64,000 nt of DNA from Hoeflea_A sp965228785 (GTDB lineage: Bacteria; Pseudomonadota; Alphaproteobacteria; Rhizobiales; Rhizobiaceae). The translations under genes were made by a program, and so were the position numbers. The first letter of the stretch is position 1, and the number at the start of each line of letters is the position of its first letter. Of the stretch, positions 36,081-45,020 are shown piece after piece. The notes beneath the pieces were generated by a model. The model ran no database searches. It saw nothing but the letters and a program-made list of their open reading frames with translations, and had not been told where the DNA came from. The DNA lies in contig CBDDIF010000002.1 in the NCBI GenBank assembly GCA_965228785.1, positions 2,170,001-2,234,000 on the forward strand. Direction: 5' to 3'.

Positions 36081-36770
36081 TCAAGTCGCGGCCGCCCGTG
36101 TCAGCGACAGACGGGCCGACTCCAGATGACCCTTCATCAGAGTGGCCGCGTGCTCGGGTTCGCGATTTCGAATGGCCTCGATAATCTGCCGATGTTGACT
36201 GTTGTAGTGGCTGATCGTCATCTCATCGAGGGTTAGCCCAGTCATCCGCGACCACTGTTCCTGGTTGCGAACGGAATTGATCTGCCCCACCACCCAGATC
36301 AACAGGCTGTTGCCCGTGATCTCAGCCAAAAGGTTGTGGAAAGCCGTATCCGCCATCGAAAACTTGATGGGATCGAAATCGCAGTTTTCCATCTCGGCCA
36401 GGAGTTCCTCAGCCTGGGCGAAGTCTTGCCGGCGGGCGTGCAGCACCGCCAGACGGCAGATATGCGGCTCTAATGCGAAGCGGGCGTCGATCAGTTCCAG
36501 TGGGCGCGCGTTGGAGATGACAGCATTGTTTTCTTCATCGGATTCAGCTGCGACATAGGTGCCGCTGCCGGGGCGGATCAGGACAAGTCCCTCGTGTCCC
36601 AGCCGGTTGAGTGCCTCTCGAATGGTACCGCGTGCGACGCCGAATTCCTCAGCAAGCCTGCGCTCTGGCGGCAAACGGTCGTGGGGTGCGAAGCGACCAA
36701 CCGCGATTTCGCGGCGTAGCAGTCCGGCGATTTCGGCCGCTCCTAATCTTTGCTGGCTCTGTTGACTCAT
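36081..36770 (-). CDS. FCD-type GntR regulator of the methylamine operon
   Basis: A 229-residue regulator with a GntR winged helix (RLPPERRLAEEFGVARGTIR) and a FCD domain with metal-binding pattern (ADTAFHNLLAEITGN, later HRQIIEAIRNRE). ATG 36770 follows AGGAG by 5 bases; a GTG two codons upstream is the alternative. It is divergent from the flavin oxidase that starts the 36.9-51.4 kb operon. The spacer holds three ATTGG(T/C)(A/C)TA-like motifs, so it is the likely repressor of that operon. Confidence 0.87.
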   Translation of the reverse strand: MSQQSQQRLGAAEIAGLLRREIAVGRFAPHDRLPPERRLAEEFGVARGTIREALNRLGHEGLVLIRPGSGTYVAAESDEENNAVISNARPLELIDARFALEPHICRLAVLHARRQDFAQAEELLAEMENCDFDPIKFSMADTAFHNLLAEITGNSLLIWVVGQINSVRNQEQWSRMTGLTLDEMTISHYNSQHRQIIEAIRNREPEHAATLMKGHLESARLSLTRAAAT

Positions 36771-36792
36771 CGACACTCCTCTGTTCCAAATC

Positions 36793-36902
36793 TATACCAA
36801 TATAGCCAAATCCGGTCAATATCGGCAACATTGAATCAGTTTGGGTTGCATATCGGCCTATATTGGCCTAGCTTTCGGCTGTTTAGAGTTAGAATTGGTC
36901 TA
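36793..36902. promoter_or_regulatory. Three GntR-type half-site motifs in the divergent spacer
   Basis: ATTGGTATA (minus strand, 36793-36801), ATTGGCCTA (36862-36870) and ATTGGTCTA (36894-36902) share the core ATTGG-N-x-TA, similar to half-sites bound by FCD GntR proteins. They occupy the AT-rich 190-base region between the regulator and the oxidase. Confidence 0.5.
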
Positions 36903-36964
36903 GTCCGCTTCAGACGGTTCAGATCACGTTGGTACCGAGGCGCGTTTTGGCTTTTCCAGATCAT

Positions 36965-38290
36965 GTGAACTATCTCGTCATTGGCGCGGGCATCCACGGA
37001 CTTTCAACTGCCTGGCGGTTGGCAGAGCGGCTGATTGAGCGCGATGGCAGCGTTGATGGACGCATAATGGTTCTCGACAAATCGGGGATCGCTTCAGGTG
37101 CTTCGGGCATTGCCTGCGGCGTCGTGCGCAACAACTATTTCCAACCCGCCATGCGTAACCTAATGGCGCATTCGGTTGACATCTGGGAAAGCGACCCCGA
37201 GGCGTTCAGTTATCACCCCGTCGGATACATGCAGATTTCCTGCGATGCAATGCGCGACGATGTCGCGCAAATCTATTCCGAGCAGCGGGCGATCGGCTAC
37301 GAGAGCGAATTCATCGAAGGCAGCCAGGCCTGCACTCACTATATGCGCGGCCTTTTCGACGACTGGCAGGCGCAGGGCATCACCTCGGTCCTGCATGAAA
37401 AACGCGGCGGCTACGCCAACAACACCACTGCGATCTATGGACTCGCCAAGAAAGCGGAAGATCTTGGCGTTCGGATCATGACCGGGGTCGAGGTCAAGGG
37501 CCTTATCTCGGAAAATGGTTCCAGCGCCATATCACACGTCGAAACCGACCGCGGCACGGTCGCCTGCGATCACGTCGTCATCGGCGCGGGTCCCTGGGTG
37601 CGCGATTTCTGGTCCATGCTCGATCTGCCGAACCGCATCACCGTAAAGACGCCAGAGGGCGAGGTTCACGAAGATGTCGATATGTGGCGGTTCTGGCAGT
37701 TGGAGGAAGGTGTCCTGCAGGTACCACCGGAGACACTGATGACCAATGACGGGGCCATGCCGCCAGTCATCCATGTCGACACCGACGCACCGCTATATTC
37801 GGCCGTGGACGGCAGTCTGGTTACCGATGAAATGTGGGGCATCTATTACAAGCCCGACTGGCATTTTGGCGGGATCCAGGGCGGTGCAGCTCCCTACAAA
37901 GTCGAAACCCCGGTCGACGACGTCGCCATCGATCCCTACGGCCCGTCGAGCCCGGAATTCGTGTCCAGTCCGCACTTCGCCCACATGTGGGTGTCGGCGC
38001 TGGCCCACTGTCACAGCCGTTTCGAGGGCACCATGCCGAAATACCACCGGGAACCGTCCGGTGGCATCGGCTGTTTTACGCCCGACAGTTTCCCGGTCTT
38101 CGACCGGTTTTGCGACAACGTGACGATCATTGCCGACAGCAATCACGGTTACAAGATGCTGGGCGTCGGCCGGCTGGCTGCGGACGAGGTGATGGGAGAC
38201 GAGCAGGAATTGCTCGTCCCGTTCCGGTTCGACCGTTTCGAAAAGGGAGAGTTGCATCCGACATCGAACAGCCCGTTCCCCTGGAGCTGA
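36965..38290 (+). CDS. FAD-dependent DAO-family amine oxidoreductase
   Basis: A 441-residue protein related to sarcosine oxidase beta subunits and D-amino-acid dehydrogenases. The dinucleotide-binding motif GAGIHGLSTAWRLAE sits at the very N-terminus, and SGIASGASGIACGVVRNNYF follows near residue 47. The C-terminus carries the FAD-contact segment DSNHGYKMLGVGRLAADEV. GTG at 36965 places the FAD motif at residue 7, as in relatives; an upstream TTG is possible. As first gene of the operon it may oxidise an N-methyl amino acid, for example N-methylglutamate; this is inference. Confidence 0.82.
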   Translation: MNYLVIGAGIHGLSTAWRLAERLIERDGSVDGRIMVLDKSGIASGASGIACGVVRNNYFQPAMRNLMAHSVDIWESDPEAFSYHPVGYMQISCDAMRDDVAQIYSEQRAIGYESEFIEGSQACTHYMRGLFDDWQAQGITSVLHEKRGGYANNTTAIYGLAKKAEDLGVRIMTGVEVKGLISENGSSAISHVETDRGTVACDHVVIGAGPWVRDFWSMLDLPNRITVKTPEGEVHEDVDMWRFWQLEEGVLQVPPETLMTNDGAMPPVIHVDTDAPLYSAVDGSLVTDEMWGIYYKPDWHFGGIQGGAAPYKVETPVDDVAIDPYGPSSPEFVSSPHFAHMWVSALAHCHSRFEGTMPKYHREPSGGIGCFTPDSFPVFDRFCDNVTIIADSNHGYKMLGVGRLAADEVMGDEQELLVPFRFDRFEKGELHPTSNSPFPWS

Positions 38291-38350
38291 GGCACAAAAC
38301 CAATCTCACGGGGACGACAACCCCTGCAGAAAATCAATGGGAGGAAGACC

Positions 38351-39832
38351 GTGACAACAACAGATATTCAGGATTTTGTAGCCGCGCCGGGCCGCGATGA
38401 ACTGGTCAGGGACGTGCGCGCCAAGATCGACGCGCTCGGCATCGAGTACCTCTATCTTCAATTTGTCTCGGTCACCGGCAAGATCATGGGCAAGGGAATC
38501 CCGGCGGATCACTGGGAGACCGTCGCCACCAAGGGCTTTCAGTTGGTTTACGGCGCCACGGTGAACCTGTTCACCAACCGCCATGGCGAGTATCTAGGCT
38601 ACGGACCGGAGGCCGCCGAACTCGTCGGCATCCCGGAACCGGAAACCATGATGCAATTGCCCTGGGACAAACGCATCGCGCGGTTCTACTGCACCCTGTT
38701 TCGCAACCGTGAGGAAAAGGAAGACCCAGGTGGTTTCCTGACAGCGGATTGCCGGGGAAACTTGCGTCGCCTTCACAGTGATTTCGCCGACAAGCATGAC
38801 GGCCTGCGCCTGCGCATGGGGACCGAGCCGGAAATGATGTGGCTGAAGAAGGACGAGAACGGCAAGCCGGCCGGCGGTTTCTCGAAACCCTACTGCTACC
38901 ACATCGATCAGTTCGAAAGCCTGCGCCCGGTCTACATGAAGGTGATGGAATATTCGCGCGCCATGGGCCTCGACATGATCCAGGGCGACCACGAAGACGC
39001 GCCGGGACAGCTCGAACTCAACTGGATGTTCGACGACGTCCTGCGCAATGCTGACCGGTTGACGACCTATCGACAGATCTGCGCCCAGGTGGCGCGGGAG
39101 TTCAACCTGATCGCCTGCTTCATGACCAAGCCGTTCATGGGCGTCTCCGCATCCGGCTGTCACCACAACATGTCGCTGTGGCGCGGCGGCGAAGATCATT
39201 TGCGCCGGACCGGCAACGATCCGGAAAACCTGCCTGGCATGGCGGAGAACTACATGTACGTCTCCGGCGGCACGAACACCTTCATGCCGGACGGAGACGA
39301 TCTGCAGATGCCTGGCAAGGATGGCCTGACCGCTATCGGAGGCATCGTCCATCACCTGCGTGCTCTGACTGCCATCGGATCGTCGACCGTCAATTCCTAT
39401 CGGCGCCTGTGGGACACCGGCTTCTGGGCGCCCGTTTTCGCAGATTGGGGCTTCCAGAACCGCACTACGGGCCTGCGCGTATCGGCGCCGGGCCGGTTCG
39501 AGTACCGCTCGGTCGACTCGATGGTCAATCCGTATCTCATGGGTTCCGCCATCCTCGCGGCGGCCGATGACGGCATCGACAACAAACTCGATCCCGGCGA
39601 GCCCGAGGAGCGCAACATCTACGAGGCCATCAAGGCCGGTAAGGATGTCAAAAAGCTGCCAATGTCGCTCGGCGAGGCGCTGGAGGCGCTGGCCGCTGAC
39701 GAGGTCGTCCAGCGCGGCCTGCCCGGCGAAATGTACCGGCTGTACCACGAGTACAAGTGGGACGAATGGGAACGCTTCATGCACACGGTCACCGAATGGG
39801 ACCAGGACACCTATCTGGAGTGCCTGCCCTGA
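38351..39832 (+). CDS. Glutamine-synthetase-family ligase, GlnT/GmaS-like
   Basis: A 493-residue glutamine synthetase fold enzyme of the GlnT/gamma-glutamylmethylamide-synthetase branch. Active-site segments are TEPEMMW (Glu), GDHEDAPGQLELN (Glu), SGCHHNMSLW (ATP-binding His) and RFEYRSVDSMVNPYL (Arg and the NPYL strand). ATP-dependent joining of an amine, here plausibly methylamine, to glutamate is expected. GGGAGGAAG precedes the ATG. In methylotrophs GmaS works with a three-gene synthase like the glxBCD set directly downstream. Confidence 0.84.
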   Translation: MTTTDIQDFVAAPGRDELVRDVRAKIDALGIEYLYLQFVSVTGKIMGKGIPADHWETVATKGFQLVYGATVNLFTNRHGEYLGYGPEAAELVGIPEPETMMQLPWDKRIARFYCTLFRNREEKEDPGGFLTADCRGNLRRLHSDFADKHDGLRLRMGTEPEMMWLKKDENGKPAGGFSKPYCYHIDQFESLRPVYMKVMEYSRAMGLDMIQGDHEDAPGQLELNWMFDDVLRNADRLTTYRQICAQVAREFNLIACFMTKPFMGVSASGCHHNMSLWRGGEDHLRRTGNDPENLPGMAENYMYVSGGTNTFMPDGDDLQMPGKDGLTAIGGIVHHLRALTAIGSSTVNSYRRLWDTGFWAPVFADWGFQNRTTGLRVSAPGRFEYRSVDSMVNPYLMGSAILAAADDGIDNKLDPGEPEERNIYEAIKAGKDVKKLPMSLGEALEALAADEVVQRGLPGEMYRLYHEYKWDEWERFMHTVTEWDQDTYLECLP

Positions 39833-39875
39833 GCGGCATGCGCCAACGGAAAACACCAACGGAGAACAAAGCTTC

Positions 39876-40811
39876 ATGTGCGGTATTGCCGGACTTATCC
39901 ATCGCGGCAGCAGCTCCAATGTCGGTCAGGAAATGACCGACATGCTGCTGGCGCTCAAACACCGGGGGCCGGATTCCACCGGCTTCGCGGTCTACGGCCA
40001 GCCCAGCCCGGGCGACTACGTGATGCGGATCAAGGTCGCGGAACGTGAAGACCTCGATCGCGGCCACGGGATCCTGGAACGTATTTCCGGACGCATCGAT
40101 CGGTTGGAAACGCGGCTCAGCGAACACAAGGCCGATATTCAGCAGAAAGAGGCGGTTACCCCATACGCGCTGCGCTACGTGTTGCGCCATCAGGGTGACA
40201 CCGAAGCCATGGCCAAGCATATCGAGGAGATCGAAGGGGTTGAGATCCTGTCGCTCGGCAACGGCCTCGAGCTGATAAAGGACCTCGGTGACGCTACCGA
40301 CGTGTCCGATGCCTACGGCCTCGACGACTTCCAGGGAACCCACGCCATCGGTCACACCCGCATGGCGACGGAATCGGATGTCGACATACGTTCGGCCCAC
40401 CCCTATTGGGCATTTCCCTACAACGATGTCTCGGTGGTTCATAACGGGCAGATCACCAATTACTGGATCATGCGTCGCCAGATGGAGCGAGCCGGTCACC
40501 GGTTCATGTCGAACTGCGACTCCGAGCTGCTCGCCGTCTATACAGCGCACAATCTCGCCAACGGCGTCACTCTGGCAGAGAGCCTGAGCCGGTCGATCGG
40601 CGAGATCGACGGCGTGTTCACCTATCTGGTGGCCACCAAGGACGAGCTTGGCATGGCCAAGGACACCATGGCCGCAAAGCCGTTGGTGCTTTACGAGAGC
40701 GACAACCTGATCGCCATGGCCTCCGAAGAGGTGGCCATCCGGGCGATCCTTCCCCAGGAAATCGATACCTACGACCCATATGACGAGGAGGTCCGCGTAT
40801 GGCAGGCGTAA
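39876..40811 (+). CDS. glxB: Class II glutamine amidotransferase subunit, GlxB/MgsA-like
   Basis: A 311-residue Ntn-hydrolase domain that begins MCGIAGLIHRG, so Cys2 becomes the catalytic N-terminal nucleophile. The conserved substrate loop GHTRMATESDVDIRSAHP and NGQITNYWIMRR are present. Alone it corresponds only to the amidotransferase quarter of glutamate synthase; the GXGXG and FMN parts are the next two genes. In the N-methylglutamate pathway this subunit acts on gamma-glutamylmethylamide or glutamine. It overlaps the next gene by 13 bases. Confidence 0.87.
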   Translation: MCGIAGLIHRGSSSNVGQEMTDMLLALKHRGPDSTGFAVYGQPSPGDYVMRIKVAEREDLDRGHGILERISGRIDRLETRLSEHKADIQQKEAVTPYALRYVLRHQGDTEAMAKHIEEIEGVEILSLGNGLELIKDLGDATDVSDAYGLDDFQGTHAIGHTRMATESDVDIRSAHPYWAFPYNDVSVVHNGQITNYWIMRRQMERAGHRFMSNCDSELLAVYTAHNLANGVTLAESLSRSIGEIDGVFTYLVATKDELGMAKDTMAAKPLVLYESDNLIAMASEEVAIRAILPQEIDTYDPYDEEVRVWQA

Positions 40812-41668
40812 CTGATGCCGAACTCCGCGGCATGAGCCAGGAAGAGCGCGCTGACGCGCTCGGCATGACGACGGAACAGCTTACCGGACGGTCGCTGCTC
40901 ATCGAATTCGACCCGGAAGCCGAGGAGCGCTTCACCTACCCGTGGGCACCGGACGTCGACTACAACAAGCGAACGGGGATCGATGCGGACGATATGACCG
41001 CGACCGAGGTCAACGCCCGCATGCGTGAACTGATGGAGGACGGTTACGGCACCATCGTCGTCTCCAACCCGCGCGGCAAGCACGGACTCGGCGTCGGCAT
41101 CCTCAACCGCCTCAATCTCATCTTCGAAGGGTCGCTTGGCTATTTCGGGGTCGGTCTGATCGATGGGCCGAACGTTCGCATCAATGGCCGCGTTGGCTGG
41201 TCCTGCGGCGAGAACATGATGGCCGGCACGGTGCTCATCGAAAAGAACGCCGGCTCAACCTTCGGCGCCGCGATCCGCGGTGGCGACCTGGTCTGTCGCG
41301 GATCGGTCGGATCACGTACCGGGATCGACCAGAAGGGCGGCACGATCATCGTCGGCGGCGATACCGGTGCGCTCTCTGGCTTCATGATGCAGCGCGGACG
41401 CATCGTGGTCTGCGGTAATGCCGGTAAGAACCTCGGCGACTCCATGTATGACGGCACCATTTATGTCGGCGGCGAGATCCAGTCGCTCGGTGTCGACGCG
41501 GTGGAGGCCGAACTCACCGATCTCGACCGCAAGTGGCTGACCCGCAAACTGCAGCAATACGAGCTCTACCCGGACAACGGGGTCGACCACTTCACCAAGA
41601 TCGTCGCAGGCAAGCAGTTGTGGAACTACGACAATCTCGAACCAACCGAGAAGAAACTTATCCTCTAG
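40799..41668 (+). CDS. glxC: GXGXG-domain glutamate-synthase-like subunit, GlxC/MgsB-like
   Basis: A 289-residue protein whose main part (about 95-230) is a right-handed beta-helix with the repeated glycine pattern of the glutamate synthase C-terminal domain. Examples are LIDGPNVRINGRVGWSCGEN, DLVCRGSVGSRTGIDQKGG, IVVCGNAGKNLGDSMYDGT and IYVGGEI. It has no catalytic site of its own and joins the amidotransferase and FMN subunits structurally. The N-terminal 90 residues include LTGRSLLIEFDPEAEERF of unknown role. Confidence 0.87.
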   Translation: MAGVTDAELRGMSQEERADALGMTTEQLTGRSLLIEFDPEAEERFTYPWAPDVDYNKRTGIDADDMTATEVNARMRELMEDGYGTIVVSNPRGKHGLGVGILNRLNLIFEGSLGYFGVGLIDGPNVRINGRVGWSCGENMMAGTVLIEKNAGSTFGAAIRGGDLVCRGSVGSRTGIDQKGGTIIVGGDTGALSGFMMQRGRIVVCGNAGKNLGDSMYDGTIYVGGEIQSLGVDAVEAELTDLDRKWLTRKLQQYELYPDNGVDHFTKIVAGKQLWNYDNLEPTEKKLIL

Positions 41669-41684
41669 GGAGAGCATGCGAATA

Positions 41685-43040
41685 ATGACCGAACAAAGCA
41701 AAAAACCGCTCGGCCGCGACCCCTACCGTCTCGGCAATTCCTTCGTGTTTCCACCGCACGTCATCGACGACATCCACATCAAGTCGGAACTCGGTCGGTA
41801 CCGGATGCGCGGGTTTTCCCTGTTCAAGAAAATCCCGCATTGGGACGACCTGACATTCCTTCCGGGCACGCTGACGCGCTTTGTCATCGAGGGCTACCGG
41901 GAAAAGTGTGACACCAAGACGGTGATCGGGTCGCGCGCCAAACGGCCGCTTGAACTGGACATTCCCGTCTACATCACCGGCATGAGCTTCGGCGCCCTCT
42001 CCTACGAGGCGAAAACGGCGCTGGCGCGTGGCGCCACAATGGCCGGCACTGCGACCTGCTCCGGCGAAGGCGGCATGATTCCCGACGAACGGCGCTATTC
42101 GACCAAATGGTTCTACCAATGCATCCAGTCCCGCTACGGCTTCAACCCGCACCACCTGATGCTCGCCGACGGTTGCGAGTTCTTTATCGGTCAGGGCTGC
42201 AAGGTCGGCCTCGGCGGCCACCTGATGGGCCAGAAGGTCACCGACCAGGTAGCGGAAATGCGTTCGCTGCCGGCCGGCATCGACCAGCGCTCGCCGGCTC
42301 GCCATCCCGACTGGCTAGGGCCGGACGATCTTGCCCTGAAGATCCTCGAGATCCGCGAGGCGACCGACTGGCAGATTCCGATCCAGCTCAAGCTGGGTGC
42401 TGCCCGCGTCTATGACGACGTCCGCATGGCGGTCAAATGCGATCCCGACTCGATCTACATCGACGGCATGGAAGGCGGCACCGGCGCCGGACCGCACCTG
42501 GCAACGGAAGATACCGGGGTTCCGGGCATCGCCGCTATTCGCCAGGCCCGCAAGGCCATCGACGATCTCGGCAAGCGCGGTGAAATCGCGCTGATCTATG
42601 CCGGCGGCATCCGCAACGGCGCCGACGTCGCGAAGGCCATCGCCCTGGGAGCAGACGCCATCGCCATCGGCCACTCGTCGATGATGGCCCTGAACTGTAA
42701 CAAGGACATCCCGGAAGCCAACTACGAAGAGGAGATGGGCGTCGAGCCCGGCCAATGCTACCACTGCCACACGGGTCGCTGTCCGGTGGGTGTCGCCACC
42801 CAGGACCCAGCGCTCAGGGCACGGCTCGACCCGGATGAGGCAGCCGAGCGAGTCTACAATTTCCTCCACACATTGACCATTGAAGCACAGCTCTTCGCCC
42901 GTGCCTGCGGCAAGACCGACATCCACTCACTCGAGCCGGAAGACCTGGCCGCGTTGACGATGGAGGCCTCGGCCATGGCCGGTGTGCCGCTTGCCGGCAC
43001 CAACCACACGGTTGGCGTCGAAGACTACCACCATCTGTAA
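41685..43040 (+). CDS. glxD: FMN-binding glutamate-synthase-like subunit, GlxD/MgsC-like
   Basis: A 451-residue alpha/beta-barrel FMN enzyme matching the central domain of glutamate synthase. Signature segments are YITGMSFGALSYEAKTALAR, SGEGG, IYIDGMEGGTGAGP and ALIYAGGIRNGADVAKAIAL. The 3Fe-4S cluster cysteines are in CYHCHTGRCPVGVATQ. With GlxB and GlxC it should make N-methylglutamate or glutamate from a glutamyl amide and a 2-oxo acid. ATG 41685 has better spacing to GGGAGAG than the ATG at 41676. Confidence 0.88.
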   Translation: MTEQSKKPLGRDPYRLGNSFVFPPHVIDDIHIKSELGRYRMRGFSLFKKIPHWDDLTFLPGTLTRFVIEGYREKCDTKTVIGSRAKRPLELDIPVYITGMSFGALSYEAKTALARGATMAGTATCSGEGGMIPDERRYSTKWFYQCIQSRYGFNPHHLMLADGCEFFIGQGCKVGLGGHLMGQKVTDQVAEMRSLPAGIDQRSPARHPDWLGPDDLALKILEIREATDWQIPIQLKLGAARVYDDVRMAVKCDPDSIYIDGMEGGTGAGPHLATEDTGVPGIAAIRQARKAIDDLGKRGEIALIYAGGIRNGADVAKAIALGADAIAIGHSSMMALNCNKDIPEANYEEEMGVEPGQCYHCHTGRCPVGVATQDPALRARLDPDEAAERVYNFLHTLTIEAQLFARACGKTDIHSLEPEDLAALTMEASAMAGVPLAGTNHTVGVEDYHHL

Positions 43041-43052
43041 GGAGAACCGTCC

Positions 43053-43466
43053 ATGGCAGGCACGCAATATCGCGGCTCGGACATCAAGGACGTCGACCAG
43101 TTCCTCGACGACGCGGCAGGACTGGACAGTGAGCGGGAAAAGGAAATCGGCCAGCACATCGGCTACCGCTACGACGTCAATCTCGTTCCCGACTACGACC
43201 GACTGACGCCTTTCCTGCGTCAATATATCGATGTCATGGGCTGGGATGACCTGAATTGGCTGGAAGATGTTCACATGGGTTACGAGGATGGCAAGGCCGC
43301 CGTTTTCGACCGCAACATCAATGGTTGGGTCCGAGTCCCGGATTCCATCCACCTGCCGGACAATCAGCAGGACCGGGACATGATCGCCCGCGAGTTGCTG
43401 ATCAAGTTCCAGATGTCCGACACCCACCCATTGGTCAATCTGAGAAAAGCTTACAAGAAGTTCTGA
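43053..43466 (+). CDS. Uncharacterised 137-residue protein of the amine operon
   Basis: No domain is recognised. The protein is acidic, without signal peptide or membrane helix, and rich in aromatic residues (HIGYRYDVNLVPDYDRLTPF, YIDVMGWDDLNWLEDVHMGY). Its C-terminus is basic (LVNLRKAYKKF). AGGAGAA precedes the ATG 12 bases after glxD, and the amidase follows 5 bases later, so it is firmly embedded in the operon. A small accessory subunit of the glutamate-synthase-like complex or a regulator of it is possible; nothing in the sequence decides. Confidence 0.8.
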   Translation: MAGTQYRGSDIKDVDQFLDDAAGLDSEREKEIGQHIGYRYDVNLVPDYDRLTPFLRQYIDVMGWDDLNWLEDVHMGYEDGKAAVFDRNINGWVRVPDSIHLPDNQQDRDMIARELLIKFQMSDTHPLVNLRKAYKKF

Positions 43467-43471
43467 GAGAG

Positions 43472-44320
43472 ATGACACGGCCAGTCCCAATTGCCTGCCT
43501 TCAGACCCGTCCGATGCCGGATTTCACGTCCGCGCTGGACGAAGCCTTGGGATTGGCAAGAACGGCGGCCGATGGCGGCGCAAAGTTGATCGCGCTGCCG
43601 GAATATTGCGGCGGACTGCGCACCGAGGGATCGGCCTTTGCGCCGCCGGCTGCGCGGGAGGCGGACCACCCGGTGCTGGCCGGCCTGCGTGAATTCGCCG
43701 ATCGCCACGGCGTCTGGCTGGTCATCGGGTCGCTAGCGGTCGCGGGTTCAAGCGACAAGATCGTCAATCGGGGCTTCGTCATCGACGAAAGCGGCGAAAT
43801 CCGCAGCCGCTACGACAAGATCCATCTCTTCGACATCGATTTATCGAAGACCGAGAGCTACCGTGAGAGCGCTCTGGTCGATGGCGGCGGGCAAGCGGTG
43901 CTGGTCGAAACACCGTTCGGCATGCTTGGTCATACCATCTGCTACGACCTGCGGTTTCCAGGCCTCTATCGCGATCTGGCGAAAGCCGGCGCCGAAATTC
44001 TGCTGGTGCCGGCTGCCTTCACCAAGAAAACAGGCGAAGCGCACTGGCATGTGCTCAACCGGGCGCGTGCCATCGAAAACGGCGCCTTCGTCGTGGCACC
44101 CTGCGCCATCGGCCCGGTGGAAGGCGGCGGCGCAAGTTATGGCCATTCCCTGATTGTTGGGCCGTGGGGTGAGGTGCTTGCCGATGGTGGCGATGATCCT
44201 GGTGTCGTGCATGCCACCATCGATCTCGATCAAGTTGTTGAAACGCGCCAGCGCATCCCCAGCCTGTCGCATGACCGTCCGTTCACACTGAACGATCCTT
44301 CCGGGAGGCAAGTTGTATGA
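43472..44320 (+). CDS. Nit2-like carbon-nitrogen hydrolase (omega-amidase family)
   Basis: A 282-residue nitrilase-superfamily amidase. The Glu-Lys-Cys triad is visible: LIALPEYCGG, RYDKIHLFDID and HTICYDLRFPGLY. The closest pattern is the Nit1/Nit2 branch, which deaminates alpha-ketoglutaramate and similar omega-amides. In this operon, such a ketoamide could arise when a glutamyl amide is transaminated or oxidised. It overlaps the next gene by 4 bases (ATGA). Confidence 0.87.
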   Translation: MTRPVPIACLQTRPMPDFTSALDEALGLARTAADGGAKLIALPEYCGGLRTEGSAFAPPAAREADHPVLAGLREFADRHGVWLVIGSLAVAGSSDKIVNRGFVIDESGEIRSRYDKIHLFDIDLSKTESYRESALVDGGGQAVLVETPFGMLGHTICYDLRFPGLYRDLAKAGAEILLVPAAFTKKTGEAHWHVLNRARAIENGAFVVAPCAIGPVEGGGASYGHSLIVGPWGEVLADGGDDPGVVHATIDLDQVVETRQRIPSLSHDRPFTLNDPSGRQVV

Positions 44321-44937
44321 ACGCCGTGGCGCAGTTCGTCGAACCCGCTTCGCAGCAAAATCCCTTGAAGAGAAGCTTCCTGCGCTGGCAGTGCCGGGTT
44401 CGCCAGCTGATCATGCGCAACCGGGAGGGCAAGCCGGACGACGGCATCATGCCGATGGTAACCCTGCCCGGTGAATCCGAACCCATGGGGCGGATCATCA
44501 CGATCCTGTCCAAACAGCCGGACTATTCCAAAACACCTGAACTGCAGCATCTGGCACGGCAGACCCACGACCCGGCGAAACGTCGCGAGAAAGCGCTGCA
44601 GCTGTTTTGCGAACTCTACTACCAGCGCGGTGACGAGTTTTCCGACGTGCTGACAGGGATTTTCGAACCGGGGTCGGAGGGCGCGCAGGCGATCGAAGCC
44701 GCCGGCGCCTGCACCCTGACCTTCGCGGCCTACGGCCAGCTCTACGATTTGGCGTGTACCGTCAGCCGACCGCCACCGGATCACTGGCTGCATGAAGCCA
44801 CCTGGTGGCACAACTATCTGTTCAATCCGAATTTGCGCGCCGAGGCGATCGTCCTGGCGTTCGCACCCGACTGGGAGGGCAGTCGGGGCGGTTCCGAGTC
44901 CGTCGATCGGCGGACGCGAAAGACGGAGCCGGATTAA
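44317..44937 (+). CDS. Uncharacterised 206-residue protein of the amine operon
   Basis: No family recognised. It is mostly helical by composition, with segments LFCELYYQRGDEFSDVLTGI and TFAAYGQLYDLACTVSRPPP, and an aromatic cluster HWLHEATWWHNYLFNPN. No export signal or membrane segment is visible, and the C-terminal 25 residues are charged and low in complexity. It is translationally coupled to the Nit2-like amidase, and the binding protein gene starts 83 bases later. A role in amide or amine handling is inferred from position alone. Confidence 0.78.
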   Translation: MNAVAQFVEPASQQNPLKRSFLRWQCRVRQLIMRNREGKPDDGIMPMVTLPGESEPMGRIITILSKQPDYSKTPELQHLARQTHDPAKRREKALQLFCELYYQRGDEFSDVLTGIFEPGSEGAQAIEAAGACTLTFAAYGQLYDLACTVSRPPPDHWLHEATWWHNYLFNPNLRAEAIVLAFAPDWEGSRGGSESVDRRTRKTEPD

Positions 44938-45020
44938 CGACCCACATCGCAACAGGAGGAGGAGACCAAAACCATCATTTGGTGGGCGAATTTCGTTTTA
45001 ACTCAATCGGGAGGCAGAAT

